This document shows positions 12,994 to 27,900 of a stretch of DNA of 64,000 bases, one piece after another. The DNA lies in contig NC_092678.1 in the NCBI RefSeq assembly GCF_964355755.1, forward strand, positions 18,326,922 through 18,390,921, in the 5' to 3' direction. The notes beneath the pieces were generated by a model. The model had not been told where the DNA came from and did no database searches. It worked only from the letters and a program-made list of their open reading frames with translations. This stretch comes from Antedon mediterranea (lineage: Eukaryota; Echinodermata; Crinoidea; Comatulida; Antedonidae). The position numbers were made by a program, and so were the translations under genes. Numbering within the stretch: the stretch's first letter is position 1; every line of letters starts with the position of its first letter.

Positions 12994-15900
12994 GTATGTA
13001 AACTTTTATATTTTACTTCTTTCCATAAAATTTATATTTTTTAGAGTTAAGTGTAGAATCTAGACTTTTAATACAGTCGAACCCAAGGGACATATTTTGC
13101 CCTAAAAAGTGTCCTCTTTAGTGTTGGTTATAGTGTTGATTTGATTTATTCAATTTCACCATGGAAAAATAAATTACAACTGTTTTGTATCGTAGATGCC
13201 GAGCCCTCACCATGTGAAACTGAAAATGGTGGCTGTGAGCAAAAGTGTCGGTCAAACGGAGACAACGAGGCGGTGTGTTCCTGCGATAACGGGTATCGCC
13301 TTGATATAGATGGCACCACGTGTAATGGTAAGCGAAGCAAATATAGGCGCAAAAAAACTTGGTTAGCAGACAATCGCCTTTCTAATGCTCTGTCTACACT
13401 CAAACTTTATGTGACAAAAAAGCGTGATGTGCCCAAATATGGTAGTTATATGATGTCATCATCCATATATGGGCAGAGTTTGACAGAGTTTAAAAAAATG
13501 TCCACCAACTCTAGAATAATTATGTATTTCATTATTTTTTCAGATATTGATGAATGCGTTACAGTCACGCCTTGTGACCAAATTTGCAGAAACGTTGAAG
13601 GTTCATATATGTGTTTATGTTTGCCTGGATACGTGTTGAACAACAATGGCCTAACATGCAAAGGTGTGTATACTATTGTAAACATATGCATGTAATTCAT
13701 GTAAATTACTAATTTAAAGATTTTTGCAAGGTAGCTGATAAATGTACATTCGCAACTGCTTGTTTACACAGCCGCTGTCGTGGCCAGACGAAATAGCGCC
13801 ATGGTTGGCAGTGCCCACATGACATTACCCTTACGCGAAAAGCATGTAGTTGAAAAGTGTAACATCTAAAGTTCACAGCGCATTGAGACGACATCACATC
13901 ACAAAACGTTATTAGTATAGTAATACATCAGTATGTTTAGATAATAAATATTTTGTCCATTGATAGATGTAAATGAATGCAAGACTAATAACGGTGGTTG
14001 TGCGGAAGTGTGCAACAATGAACGTGGAAGTTTCAGGTGCAGTTGTTCAAGCGATAGAGTCCTGCAAAGTGATCGTGTCAGCTGTAGAGGTTGGTTTGAA
14101 AATTCATTCAAATGATACACAGTTGTAATATAAGCAATATAAGGGACATTTTAAAAAACCTGAGATAATTTCAATCAGTACTATTAAGTGAACGCCAACC
14201 AACAAAATGTCTTCAGCAAAATTGGTATTTTATGTTTCTAGTTTTTGCAAAGCGAAAGAAATTGCAACCAATTGGAGCTTAGGAAATGAGTTCTGATGCG
14301 TTCATGAGCACTCATGCGAATCGAAAAGCTCAGCAGATAAACGATGAAAATGAAAATCACAGCTATTCGCTCTTGTAGTTGAAAGCGTAGCACGATTTTC
14401 CAAATGTGGAAAACAGGCTTCACAGTGAAATTTATATTATTTTACTGTGATACTGCAGTTATTATATAGCATCATCACCATCATCGTCATCGTTGTCATC
14501 ATTATATCACACTTTTTTTTGTTATTATGGCCATTTCATTTTTGTTTTATTCATCTCAAATTTCAATTGTGTTAACATTGTAAATTGTGTATATTGATAG
14601 AGGCTGACCCATCACCTTGCAAGGTAAACAATGGCGGATGTCAACATTTTTGTCGCTTAACTTCAGATAACAAAGCAGAGTGTTACTGTCGGGATGGCTT
14701 CAAAGTTAGCAAAGATAAAAAGTCATGCCATGGTATGTTATTTATGTATTTCTTCTTTATAGTTGGTGACCTCAAAAAAGAACTGTTCTCACATAAGGCA
14801 TGGGATGGCATTATTTTTTTCTATGTGGCTAAGGTGGAACCATGAATAATTCATGAGGTTAATTATGACATAAATTACCTTATTTATGGAGGGTGACCCT
14901 AAACAGCATATTCTGACAATGAAGGAGCCCTCTGGATGTGTGACAGTGCCTGTGTGTATACTAGTACAGGGTAACCCCCTAATCGTCTCGAAAGATGTAC
15001 TAGGTTCTTTAAAGTGCACATGAGCCAGATGGGTACACTCTACCTACAATTTATAGTCCTTATCTGAGAAGACTCGTTCTACCACCAGAACCATGGAGCG
15101 AGTGAGGCTCGAACCCTTGCCGATGTTAATATGGCAAGGTATTACGATTCCACTGTCTTAATCGCTTGGCCAATCACTCGCTCACTCGTTATAGGGGCAC
15201 TATATAAGCATAGACATTGGTCAATTACTTCATGTCGACAGGTTTCAAATGTTTGATCAATGGTGTAGGCTCCATTCCGAGTAACTGGAGATCTGGGTTC
15301 GATGACCATCAACATCATTTATGGGTTTTTTTAATAGTTGAGAGAGATTTTTTAGAGGGTTAGAATCAGTTATATAAGAAATAGGTCGGCTATCTTGAAA
15401 TTCTTCATAATATTTAATCTCCTGAATTATTCATGATTTCTGCCTTAACCTCATAGGAAAAAAAAAAATATGTACAGAACCATAATCAACACACTGTGAG
15501 ATGATCCCCTGCTCTTTTTGAAAGTTTTTCTTTAATGTATAATTGAAAATGGAAACAATACTTCCAAGGATTGTACTTTATTTTTTAGATTTTGATGAAT
15601 GCCGTCAACTCAGTCCATGTGAACATCTCTGCGCCAATACGTATGGATCGTTTGTCTGCTCATGCCGTGCAGGGTTTAGACTGACAGAAATGGGGTTAAA
15701 GTGCAAAGGTTTGCAAAATGTTGTTAACTTTAAGCTCAGTCTACACTATCAAACTTGGACATGATGATGTAATATTACTACCATCTTTGGGCACTTACAC
15801 TTTTTTGTCAAACTAGTTTGATAGTGTAGACAGACCTTTAGAATATCTGATTAATAACAATTTTCAGAATCTTGGTCAAACTTTAAATTAAATGTTTTTA

Positions 15901-18900
15901 GTCTCTTTATTTGTACTTGCCCTTGTTTAAAAATACTGTACATATCAAGATAGTTACAGAATAAATGATATCTCCATCTGGAAAATGTTTTTTTTCTGGC
16001 CTATTTTCATCTATCTAAGTTCTAAAATATGTTTGAAATACTATTATCATGAGGTTTCTACTTCTCTTCTTTTTAAAGATATTAACGAATGCCTACATGA
16101 TAACGCGGGTTGTGCAGAAATGTGTATCAACGCTAGAGGGAGCTACAGATGTGATTGCGCCACCCCAAACACAGTGTTGGATGATGATAAAATAACATGT
16201 CGAGGTAAAGATTGCAATGCAGCTTAACATGGTGGTAGTATTATGAAGTAGCACTAAATAATTTTTATAAATCATTCGCAATTCATATTTCCAAATCTAA
16301 AGTCTAGTGTGATATTATATGGTAGTGATATTCCAAAATATGGTAGTGATATGACATCATGATGTACATAACCTTTAAAATTCAGAATTTGCGGTAGATG
16401 CGAATGCTGTCACATAATTGTTTTTTATTTATTTTCCATTGTGCAAGCTTCTTCATATTGTTGTTCATAAGGCCCATTCCACCTGGGAACAAATTTGAGA
16501 TAAAACATCTGTTTCAAAAACCTACTTTAGTTGCGGGATTTTTAAATTACACCTTAAACCACAAGCCGATTAAAATAAGGAGCAAGTTGACCTTATGTTG
16601 GTAAAAAGATGTATGAAATATATCCTTGCTGTGTAAATTTTGAGTTTTTATATTCTGAACAGTTTGTCTGATTAGTCCCAATAGTAATATAGATAATACA
16701 TGTGAAATTAAATTTAACAGTCCGGACACAAGGCATATCGATCAAAGGATTCTAGTTGTTAAAAGAGCACTTTTTATGTTCCGCTTTAGTTAGTACTTCC
16801 TTTTGAAGTGTTATGGTATGACAAACGTTACATGCCAAGCATAGCTGAAAAGTCTGTTCCAACAGATACATGCAGTAAAGTCAAGTTAAATTAATGTTAC
16901 AATTTTTGTTGGATTTTATTCAATTTATTTTATACTTACCCTGTGCCAAGTTTTGTAAATGGAACATCATGCTACCATTTTGTTTCATGTAGAAAGCACC
17001 TTAGCTTTTGCATTAGCCCACCCACCAGAACCTAAGCTCTCCAATCAACAGCACATGTGCTTTCCACTCAACCAGCACCTGAGCTCCCACTCTCCAACAC
17101 CTGACCTCCCACTCACCAGCACCTGACCTTCCCACTAACCAGCACATGAGCTCCCCATTCACCAGCACCTGAGCTCCCACTCACCAGCACCTGAGCTCCC
17201 AACTCATCAGAACCTGATCTCCCTATTCACCAGCTCCGGAGCACCCACCTACTAGCTGCACCTTAGCTTCCCACTCATCTCATATCTAGGGACACTTCTA
17301 GATATATTCATGGAACCTCTTTTTCATCTGGCAGGTAACACATTCACCATAGTCTTATCCACCAGAACCTGAGGTCCCATCTACCCAGGTTATGACAATT
17401 CCTACGAACCAAGTTCTGTACAGCAATGTGTGATTTCATATTAATCCAATTTAAACCATTTACACTCCCTGCTAATCCCCAAACCCCTGGATTCTCTACA
17501 TATTGACCTGGGGTCAACTCACAAAATCAGAGCCAATGCTACATGTCTGTACAAATTCATTAATTGAAGTGAACAAATATACTTGAAATTATGAATCCTT
17601 CAATAAATATAATGTTTGGTCTATTGACTTTACCATGTACTAGATTATTAATGTTTCCTGATATTGTTAAGGCGTATAGTTTGTTGAACTTGTATAAATA
17701 GTAGTTGAAATTGGACTTTATAAAGTTGGCATAATTTGGCTAAAAGGAATCACATGTTTAGGAAGTGTATCATTAGGCCTATAGACAAAGTTTCACCATT
17801 CACCTTAATACCGTATGTTATTCAAGTTCAAGTAAAATAGATTAAAATATATGCAGGACAACATGAACAAATGGCAAATATTTTGCTATCTAAAATAAAG
17901 GGACGTACAACAGGATATTAAAGGCCAATTTACACAGATGGAAAACTGCGTAGCTGTTCCTACATAGAATCTATGTCTACCCTGAGCGGAGATCGCCCGT
18001 CCGCTCCGCTTTTTGTGTAAATGCAGTCATAAGAAATAACATAGATTCTATATTTTTATTATCGTTACCTCTCTGTGTAAATTGGCCTTTAGGCAAAATA
18101 AGCAGAACTATATCTGCACCTGAGGTAATTTTAGGCTAAATAAATTTGGGCAAACAGCCAAGGCAAACAATAATATTGACCATGTTTACAGGATTTTTTA
18201 AACCATAGAAGTTATTTTATTTTTAGAACCAAGCGTTTGTGAGACAAACAATGGTGGATGCCAACATATATGCAACAAGGCAAACTCTGACGCGTACTGC
18301 TCATGCCATCTTGGATTCGAACTGAATGAAGATGGGAAAGGTTGCCAAGGTAATTGTCCATTTTCTTGCCAATTTTTCGTTTAAAAATCATCTTTTTAAC
18401 TAACAGGAAATTGCTTTAAAAGCGTTTGATATCAATTTTTAGACATTCTGGCAATTGTTATGATATTATTTTAATATTATTCTTTATGTGTAGTTGGAGT
18501 TAAATAAATTAGAAAGAATTAATACACATTTTTAAAATTAATAATAATAATAATTTATTTGCATCTTCAATTCGGTTATACTTTTATGTTGTTATGCATA
18601 TGCAATGTTTATGTCTTGAAACTTTAAATCAACACCAAGTGTACAACCATACCAAGTGTACACGCACCAAGTGCACACCTGCACCAATTGCACTCATACC
18701 AAGTGAATACACGAACCAGGTGTACACGTGCCAAAAAACCTGCACCAATTGCAACTGCACAAAGTGTACACCTGAACAAATTGTACCCGCACTGATTGAC
18801 CACAAAAATTTCCACCCGCACAAAGTGTACACATGCACCAAGTAAATGTAAGTTAAATTTGCTGTAATTGGCCTAAATGAATATATTTTTTGTTGTAGAC

Positions 18901-21900
18901 ATTGACGAGTGCTCACGAGCACCATCACCGTATGATATCCATAGCAACCAATGCAATCAACATTGCATTAACACACCAGGAAGTTATTACTGCGACTGTG
19001 AGGAAGGCTTTGAGCTAAGCCCAAATGCTAGAGTTTGTAAAGGTAAAGTAATGGTCCTTATTCTATTCAATATGTTTTATTGATTTATTCTTTATACTGA
19101 GAAGCCTATTCAGTAGTAAATCTACTGTTCTCCCACAGTGCCCAGTATGTGTGGATGACAGTGGCTGTACTAGTACACCAGGGTATTAAACCCACTACCC
19201 GTTTCGAAGGATGTTCTAGGTTCTTTAAAGTGCGTAGCTAGCTGTGTACACTGGACCTATGATTTATAGTCACCAGAACCATGGAGCGAGTGAGCCTCGA
19301 ACCCTTGCCCCGATGTTATAGCTCCGTAATTATAGTTCCACTGTCTTAACTGCTTGGCCGCTCACTCAATCATGTGTCTTAGCTGGTAACCTGGAAACCA
19401 ACTCAGGAAAAAAGAGGGCCAGCAACGTTAACATTTGTGGGCTGCTGCAAAAGTAGGATATACAGGCTTCACTGTCGAGGAAATACAGACATGTATGCAG
19501 GATAGAAGTCAATCGGAAGACGCTAGATAGATAAATTAAATATTCTCATACTGTAGGCCTACATTTAAAAGTAACACATCCAAATGCCAACTTCAAGTCA
19601 ATGGCTACCAGATGTCTCTGTGAGACGGTTATTTGAACCAATACCAGAGTACCAGTATGTTATTTTAATGTCCTATTAAATTCGTAATTTATCTTTCTAA
19701 TTGTTAACAATTTCCATAAGTACCATAACAATATTAAAAACAAAAGAAATTGTAGTGTATTATATTTGATACAGGGTATATAGCATAGTAAAACTTTTTT
19801 TAAAGAAATAATTTGTTAAAGATATATTTATACCACTCACTTTTGTTTCCTTTTGTTAAATGGGCCATTTTTACTTGGAATTGGATGTTTTCATATGTTT
19901 CAGATATCGATGAGTGTGCGTCTCAACTGCGCTTGCAATGCGATCAAGAATGTGTCAACTTTGCTGGTGGATACCGATGCCAATGCTCTGAGGGATACAG
20001 TAAACAAGAGGATGGTTGCCAGGATATTGATGAGTGTGAACCCAATCCTGAAGATTGTCACACATGTACAAATCTCCCTGGAAGGTCAGTTTTACTACAA
20101 GTTAAGGGCCAACTAATCTTTCTGGAATTTTTCCAAGTTTTTTCAAATTATAAACATGTTTTGATTTTTTTTTAAATATATAGTTATTTTTGGCACATAG
20201 TTTGGTACTGTATCTTGGCAACTGGTAGAAAAATTGGCTTAAAAGTTGCTTTGTGGTAATTTAATGAGTATCTGTGGCATGCTATTTTTTGGTGACCGCA
20301 ACTTGTATCATGAAAATAGTTGTGATGACTTATTGGAAGATAAAGTTGCAATAGAGTGTTTATGTTTCCATGTTGACTATAATCGAAATCCAAGTAATTT
20401 TATTATTTCTCTCAAGTACACAACAAAAGCAAGATATGAAGCAACAACAATTCTATAAAAAATAATAAGTCCTTAATATAGATAACGCAAATATTTATTG
20501 GTCCTTAATATAGATAACGCAAATATTTGTACTTTAAGTAATAAATATTTATAAATCATTAAGATATTCATATTCAATAAAACATCAAATCTGGATTACC
20601 TCAAGATCACCAATCATATCAAAAACAACTATCAGACTATATGTTTTTGTGCTAAAATGATTTGATTTGATTTGAAAAATCATTATAAAAATACCTATAA
20701 AATAATAACTACTGGTAGGTAAAGTCGAAACCTAAGCTAATGCTAACGGTCGTGGTGCCCATCTCCATTTCTTTAGCGTTTGGGCTAGACTCAACTAAGT
20801 GTGTATGTTTGTGGGGGTACGCCACTCCTCCCGCACAAACGAGTCTGATTTACCTTCCCAGTACTTTTTACATACCGGTACCCATTTCTATCACCTGGGT
20901 GGAGAGGAACAATGTGGATAAAGAATCTTGCTCAAGGACTCAACACTGCAGTGACCGAGCCGGGGCTTGAACCGACAACCTCTTGATTGCAAGTCCAATG
21001 CTCTAACCACTGCACCACAGTGATCCAACTACTGACATTACAGAAAAATGTAGCAGGTTTTCGAGGATAGCCCAAAAAACGTTTTAACTTATTTCCATTA
21101 TGATGCTTTTATAATCTAAACACATGGTTTGGATAACACAACTCTAAAGATTTAGAGTTGACTTAATATAATACTAAAATTGCGAAATGTTCCATTTCAG
21201 TTTTAATTGTGAGTGTAATGAGGGGTTCGTTCCAAATGGCAATGACACCAGCTGCCTGGACATTAACGAATGCATGCGAAACAACGGTGGATGTCAGCAC
21301 GTTTGCACAAACTATCCTGGTACACATGAGTGTCGTTGCCGAACAGGATTCCGGGGTACCGATCGTACAAACAGCGTCTGCGTTGACATAAATGAATGCC
21401 GGGAATCTGATAACAACAAAGGGCCGTGTAATCACAGATGTAAAAATAATATAGGTTAGTTAAATTCATTCAAGTTTGTCCCTCAAAAACATAAAGATTA
21501 AAGTTTATTTATTTTAATGATTCCACATATTTCAAAATTATGTTACCATAAAAAACATTCCTAAATTTTTTAAACTATACTCATTTAAATCGTCTTCTCC
21601 ATTCTATCCATTATTTAGTCAACATAGCAGTTGAAATGTCACAGGCATATTTCAAGTTCTGAGGGAGTGCATCAGCCCCTCTACAAGTTGGATTTTCAAA
21701 TACTCTAACCAGGCCGACTCCAGGCTATTGTTTAACACAACATTTGTCATCCTCTTTACAATGCTGGATCCATCCCTGAATAGTTGGGTTATTATTATTT
21801 TCTTACCAATACCTCTCTTTTCTGATCCTTATTACCATTTTATGAATCAAATTAAATATTGTTTTCCTCTCTTTTTTCACATAGGATCTTTCAAGTGTCT

Positions 21901-24900
21901 TTGTGATGAGGGATATTTCTTAAATCAAGATGATGTCACATGTCTTGATATTGACGAGTGTTTAGAAGATAATGGCGATTGCTCACAACAGTGTACCAAC
22001 ACCCCAGGATCATACTCATGCCAGTAAATATCATTCCTAAAACAGTAGAACTCTTATTAAAGGGACACCATATGGACTCGGTTTCCCCTGAATAAGAGCT
22101 TTCCTTATCGTGTTAAATGTTCATTGTTTCTTTCCTTGGAGTGTGACTGTCCCCTTAATAGTTCCTACTGTGAATCAAGTCAATGAATTGAGCTTATTTT
22201 TGAGATACCAACGGAATGCAAATTTTCCTCTTCGATTCATATCCTACCTATCCTAAACTTACCACAAACCATTGATAAACACGTCCATGAAACTAACTAT
22301 TGTACATTTTTTTGTTTTATGTATGCTTTCGACACAGCTGTAATTAACCTCCAGTAAATGAAGTACTGATACTTTTCTCTATCGCACACAAAGTGACAAA
22401 AATTGTCCTTCGATTGACATTTTGTTATAGTATTGGTGTTAATCTTCCTACATTAAGAAAAATGCTTAGGGCTAAAATATGTTTCCACTTTTGTTTTTTT
22501 TAGATGTTTCCCAGGATATGAACTAACTGAAGACGGGCTAGAGTGTGTTGATGTAAATGAGTGTATTAACAATAGGAATGGGTGTGATGTCTCGGAGAAT
22601 GCAATCTGTATCAACACACAGGGCAACTATACATGTGGTTGTCCACTGGGCTATGAGCCTTACCAATGGCTTCATTGTCAAGGTAGGTAGGCTAGGGTTA
22701 GGCTACATTCAGTGTAAATGTGAAGGCTTGTAAGAAGCTGTACTGAGTCTGCTTTACAATGGCTTCATTGTCAAGGTAGGTAGGCTAGGGTTAGGCTACA
22801 TTCAGTGTAAATGTAAAGGCTTGTTAGAAGCTGTACAGAGTCTGCTTTACAATGGCTTATTGTCAAGGTAGGTAGGCTAGGGTTAGGCTACATTCAGTGT
22901 AAATGTGAAGGCTTGTTAGAAGCTGTACTGAATCTGCTTTACAATGGCTTATTGTCAATGTACAATAGTAGGTATGATAACTTGAGGCTGGATTCAGTTT
23001 ATAAATGTGGAATGGATGTCATTTCGTAGAACCCCTACTACAGTACTGTGACTGTCTGAGGCTGTTCTGTAACTGCCTTGCAATGACTCCAGTGTCAATA
23101 TAGGTAAAATAACATGAAGCTACAGATACAGAGCAATATGTCACAACCTAATGCTGTTATAGGATGACATTCTGTGCCATAGTTCTAAAGCAAATAAAAT
23201 TAAATCAAATCAATTATCACTGTGGAGCAGGCAAACAATGACAAAGAAACATATTTTTAAATCATACTAAGTTGTTACTTTGCTGTGCCATAGAAAAATA
23301 CAGGTCTTTAATCGTGTGCAACGCGACTCTACAGCTCACTTTGTCGGTCGGTTGGTTGGTCAGTAAACACTAACTTGTATATGGTCTTGTCTTGATATCA
23401 GTTTCATCTAGCTAAGTCAATTTTTTACAGTATATTCCTTATGGCCAGGAATCGTTTATTTTTTACTAAAATTTGAGCACGCGACTGCAGCCATGTATAT
23501 GGCCTTGTTTTTAAACAAACAATATTATTCTGATTTTCAGATTTTGATGAGTGTGAACATGAAAGAATACACAACTGTGAACAGACCTGTAACAATACAG
23601 TAGGAAGGTACAGTAGAGAACTATTTTGTGTCAAAGGTTACAAAAATCATCAGAATGGGTTTATGTTCTATGGAACACGATATCTCTAATTTTATAGTTA
23701 CTCTTTCAAAAACCTAAGAATGCCATAAGTTTGAATCCTCTCTAGTTGTTCTGTCTTTGACTTTGTATTTGGTTTTTTTATCCCATGATTTCTGACCCGA
23801 TTTCTAAACCCTTATACTGTATCAGCAGTGGACTACATGTTTCTTCTGGCACAACCTTCTGACATCAAATTCATAGAGTAACATCCGAAATATGATGATA
23901 CTGTACAGATGTGAAATATATGACATTTTCTTTTTTTTTTTAGTTACTTCTGTTCTTGCAATTCAGGATACAAAGAGGTTGCAGGAGGTGGCAACTGCGA
24001 AGGTGATTATAAACTTACAACTTTTCAAATAAAATTACAGTAATATTGTATAGATATATGAATGAATGAGAATTATGAATGTATGTACGAGATGATCTAC
24101 TTCTCATGAGTATGCAACATCCTTGTTATCTTCTGCTTCATGCTGAGTAAGCATAGGTGGTGTTCACGTCTGACATTTTCTTGCCTGGTTCCTTTTGATT
24201 TCTTTGGCTTGCCTGTTTTCCAAGAGAGACACTACCCACAATAATAAACCATGACCTTAAGAAACTAAATATCCAGCAGACAGACAGCAGCCAAATTTAA
24301 AATATACAATGATATAGAAAAGCTAATGAAAAAGTGCAATGGATAGGAAACACTGGATGAACCTTGTCAAGGAAGTGGAGCAGCTGAAACAGAGAGATTT
24401 CTCATGATGTCAGTCATTAGTTTTTTTAAAATTTCATTTGCAAGAATAGTTTTTGATTGCTTCTATTTCAGATATCGATGAATGTCAGCAGGATCTCTGT
24501 GATCACAATGAACTGTGTATTAACACCGATGGCGGCTTCCTGTGTTTATGTCGCAGTGGTTACTTTCTCCTAGAGGATAACGTATCATGTTCGGACATCA
24601 ACGAATGTGCAGATAACAATGGTGGATGCGAGCATAAGTGTATCAACGATAAAGGAGGGCAAGTCTAATATATTTTTCATATTTGAATCTCGTTGCGACT
24701 GGTTGTATTGCACAATAAATAGTTGTGTCCAAAACATTGTGATCGAAAGATTTTACCACTAAACAAGATGATTGCAAGCATTCACACATGTTTATACATC
24801 GTCACTTTGTTCATTGTCAATTTGGTAAAAGCTCTCAAAATGCGATGCGTGTCTGAACAGGGTTAACATATACTTGAGTGTGGTACAATGCTTTATTCAT

Positions 24901-27900
24901 TGAACTCAAATTTGGTGCTATTTTATAATTATTTCTTTTTGTATTGCAGGCATCGATGTGAATGTTTTTCTGGGTTTGAACTTGAAGAAGATGGTCAAGC
25001 ATGTGTTGGTAAGTATATATTTATTATAAGTGTGTTTATTATTATGTTGAAAAAACTAGCTTCAGCTTCAGAACAAATATAGGAAACTTCCGACCTGATC
25101 TATGTGCTGAAGCAGCTCAAATTCAAGGGTAGTACAAAAGAACAATTTAACCATTTTGAAATAAAGACCAGGAGAAGCATACCATTTTTAGTCACATGCA
25201 ACGTGACTCTACAGCTCACTATGTCGGTCGGTCAGTCAGTCGGTCAGTAAAAGCTATATGAGCACGCGACTGCAGTCATGTAAGCAGCCCTATTAAGTTG
25301 GGATCTCTGTTTCACTACTTAAAAACCTTTCTCCCTATTAAAAAAGAGTAATGGGTCTACCATTGTCACTATTTTGTGTTTTTTTCATGTAAGAATTTAA
25401 CATATGTTTAATATTCATTCTTATTTCAGATACAAATGAGTGTTTAACAGGAGCTGCGTGTTGCAGCCAGATGGATAATTGTGTGAATCTTGAAGGCGGT
25501 TACACTTGTAGCTGTAGCCATGGTTACTATATCGCAGCTGATAACTGCACTTGTCTTGGTAAGAACCATTTTTACTACGAAGTTTTTGGATTTTCATTAA
25601 ATTTCTTTTTGCTTAATTTTCCATTTTTACTTTTTTCTCGTTAGATATTGATGAATGTGACATATCAAATGCACGATGTGACCATCTTTGCACCAACACA
25701 CCTGGTGGATTCCAGTAAGTAATTAATTAAATATGGCTTCATATTGCAGTGTAGATCTAGTTGATTTTGTGTATGCATGATAGGATTGAGGTGGTGGGTT
25801 CACCAAGCTTAGATTCTTAACTTGTTCCAACCAGTCCAGTCTAATCAGTCCAAACTTGTTTCAACTAGTTCAAACTTTTTCCTAGCAATCTAAACTTGTT
25901 CCAACCAGTCCAAACTTGATCAAACCAGTCTAAACTTGTTCCAAACAGTCTAAACTTGTTCCAACCAGTTCAAATTTATTTCTCCCAGTCCAACTGGTTC
26001 CTAATATAAACTTGTTCCAACCAGTCGAAACTTCAATCAGTCTAATTTTGTTCCTCCTTCTAAATTTGTTCACCTAGTCTAAACTTGTTTCAGTAGTCTG
26101 ATCTTGTTTTGCCTTGTATGAAATGTGTCAACAAATAATGATAATGCACTATCTAATCTAGATATATTGTACTGAGACTAATTTTATTAAAAATATTATT
26201 AATATTTACTTTGCAGTTGTGGTTGTAATGATGGTTATATTGTAGATGAGATGGATGCCACCAAGTGTGTGGACATTAATGAGTGTTTACTGGTAAGTCA
26301 ACACAAAACTAATGGTTGTGTTATTAATAGTAAATGATATTAAAAATTACATTAAAGTGTACTCAATCATGAACTTGAGTGGAGTTGTGGCTTTGTGGTT
26401 ATGATGCTTGGCTACCACTCCAAGGGTCCTGGGTTCAAGTCCTGTCACATGTCAGGATTTTTTCTAAGGACCAAATTCTTTAGTGTTGTATTGCACTAGA
26501 ACTTACTGGCAAGGAGCCGATTATTATGCTCTGGATAATTTTCATCATTTTTAATTAAGTAATTTTATTATTTTTGTAGGAGAGAATAAATTGTCAACAT
26601 GAATGTATTAATTTTGGTGGTGGATATAACTGTACATGCCGTGACAACTTCAAACTGATGGGTGATGGACAGACATGTCAACGTAAGCATATATTCCAAC
26701 TGTCCCACTTTCAAGAAGTCTTTACACTTGTAAATACTTGTTATACTGTCACTAACGGTTCTAGGACACCTACCCCCTAGACAGTTATCCCCCGGATGTT
26801 TACCACCCGGACAACTACCCCCTTAGGACAACTACCCCCCGGACAACTACCCCCCGGACAACTACCCCCCGGACAACTACCCCCTTAGGACAACTACCCC
26901 CTTAGGATAACAACCCCCCGGACAACTACCTCCCGGACAACCACCCCCTTAGGATAACCACCCCCTTAGGATAACTACCCCCCGGGTAACTACCCCCCGG
27001 TCAACTACCCCCGGTCAACTACCCCCCCCCCCCTCCTCCCATCCAAAAGTAGACAAATATATATGTTTTTAACGGGTGTTTCGAAACTAGAGACCCGAGA
27101 CCAGAGACCTGACACGAGACCCAATACGAAAAGGGAGACCTATATTTGGGTCTCCCTTTTCGTATATTAGGGTCTCCCTTTTCGTATAGTGTGGTCTCTC
27201 TTTTCGTATAGTGGGGTCTCCCTTTTCTTATAGTGGGTCTCCCTTTTCGTATATTTGGGTCTCCCATTTTGTATATTTGGGTCTCCCTTTCGTATAATTG
27301 GGTCTCTCTTTTTGTATATTTAGGTCTCCCTTTTCGTATATTAGGGTCTCCCTTTTCGTATAGTGGGGTCTCCCTTTTCGTATAGTGGGGTCTCCCTTTT
27401 CGTACGTGGGTCTCTCTTTTCGTATATTTTGGTCTCCCTTTTCGTATTGGGTCTCTGGTCTCGGGTCTCTAGTTTCGAAACACCCGTTTTTAACCGATTA
27501 TTCTGTTTAACAGCACGCTAGACCCTAGATGTGCTAGATTTAATGTACCGTATTTATAGAAAAAACGGCCTGGGCTGTTTATTGTTTAGGTGGTTTTTAG
27601 GTGGACATTTATTGGAAGAAAGTTGTTTATTCAATGGGAGGGGGTATAATCTAATGGAAATAGACGCCAATTATTCCATATGATGTTTCATGGGAGTGAC
27701 ATGGTCACCGTTTATTTGAGGGGAATTTATTTAAAGATCGACATTTATTCGGTGAGTGAACATTGAGGTCAAATATCAAAAGTGATATTATTCTTCAAGT
27801 GTACAAAAATACATATATGACAAATTTGAGACAAAAATTAATTCTTTTAAGACCAGTGGTTATCGAAGCATTGTCCTGACGCAAAAATTATTATTATTAT

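Larger units (their letters stand above)
16205..18226 (+). other. 2-kb intron of gene 1 between exons 10 and 11
   Basis: It holds the family A fragment, a minisatellite at 17020-17300 and a MITE at 17920. I looked for another EGF exon and found none; phases across the intron are consistent without one. Confidence 0.6.

Noticed and set aside
27019-27267. Minus-strand frame with [10 protein letters not shown] repeats (also at 53698-54033)
   Set aside because: Translation of the tandem array inside foldback element F.
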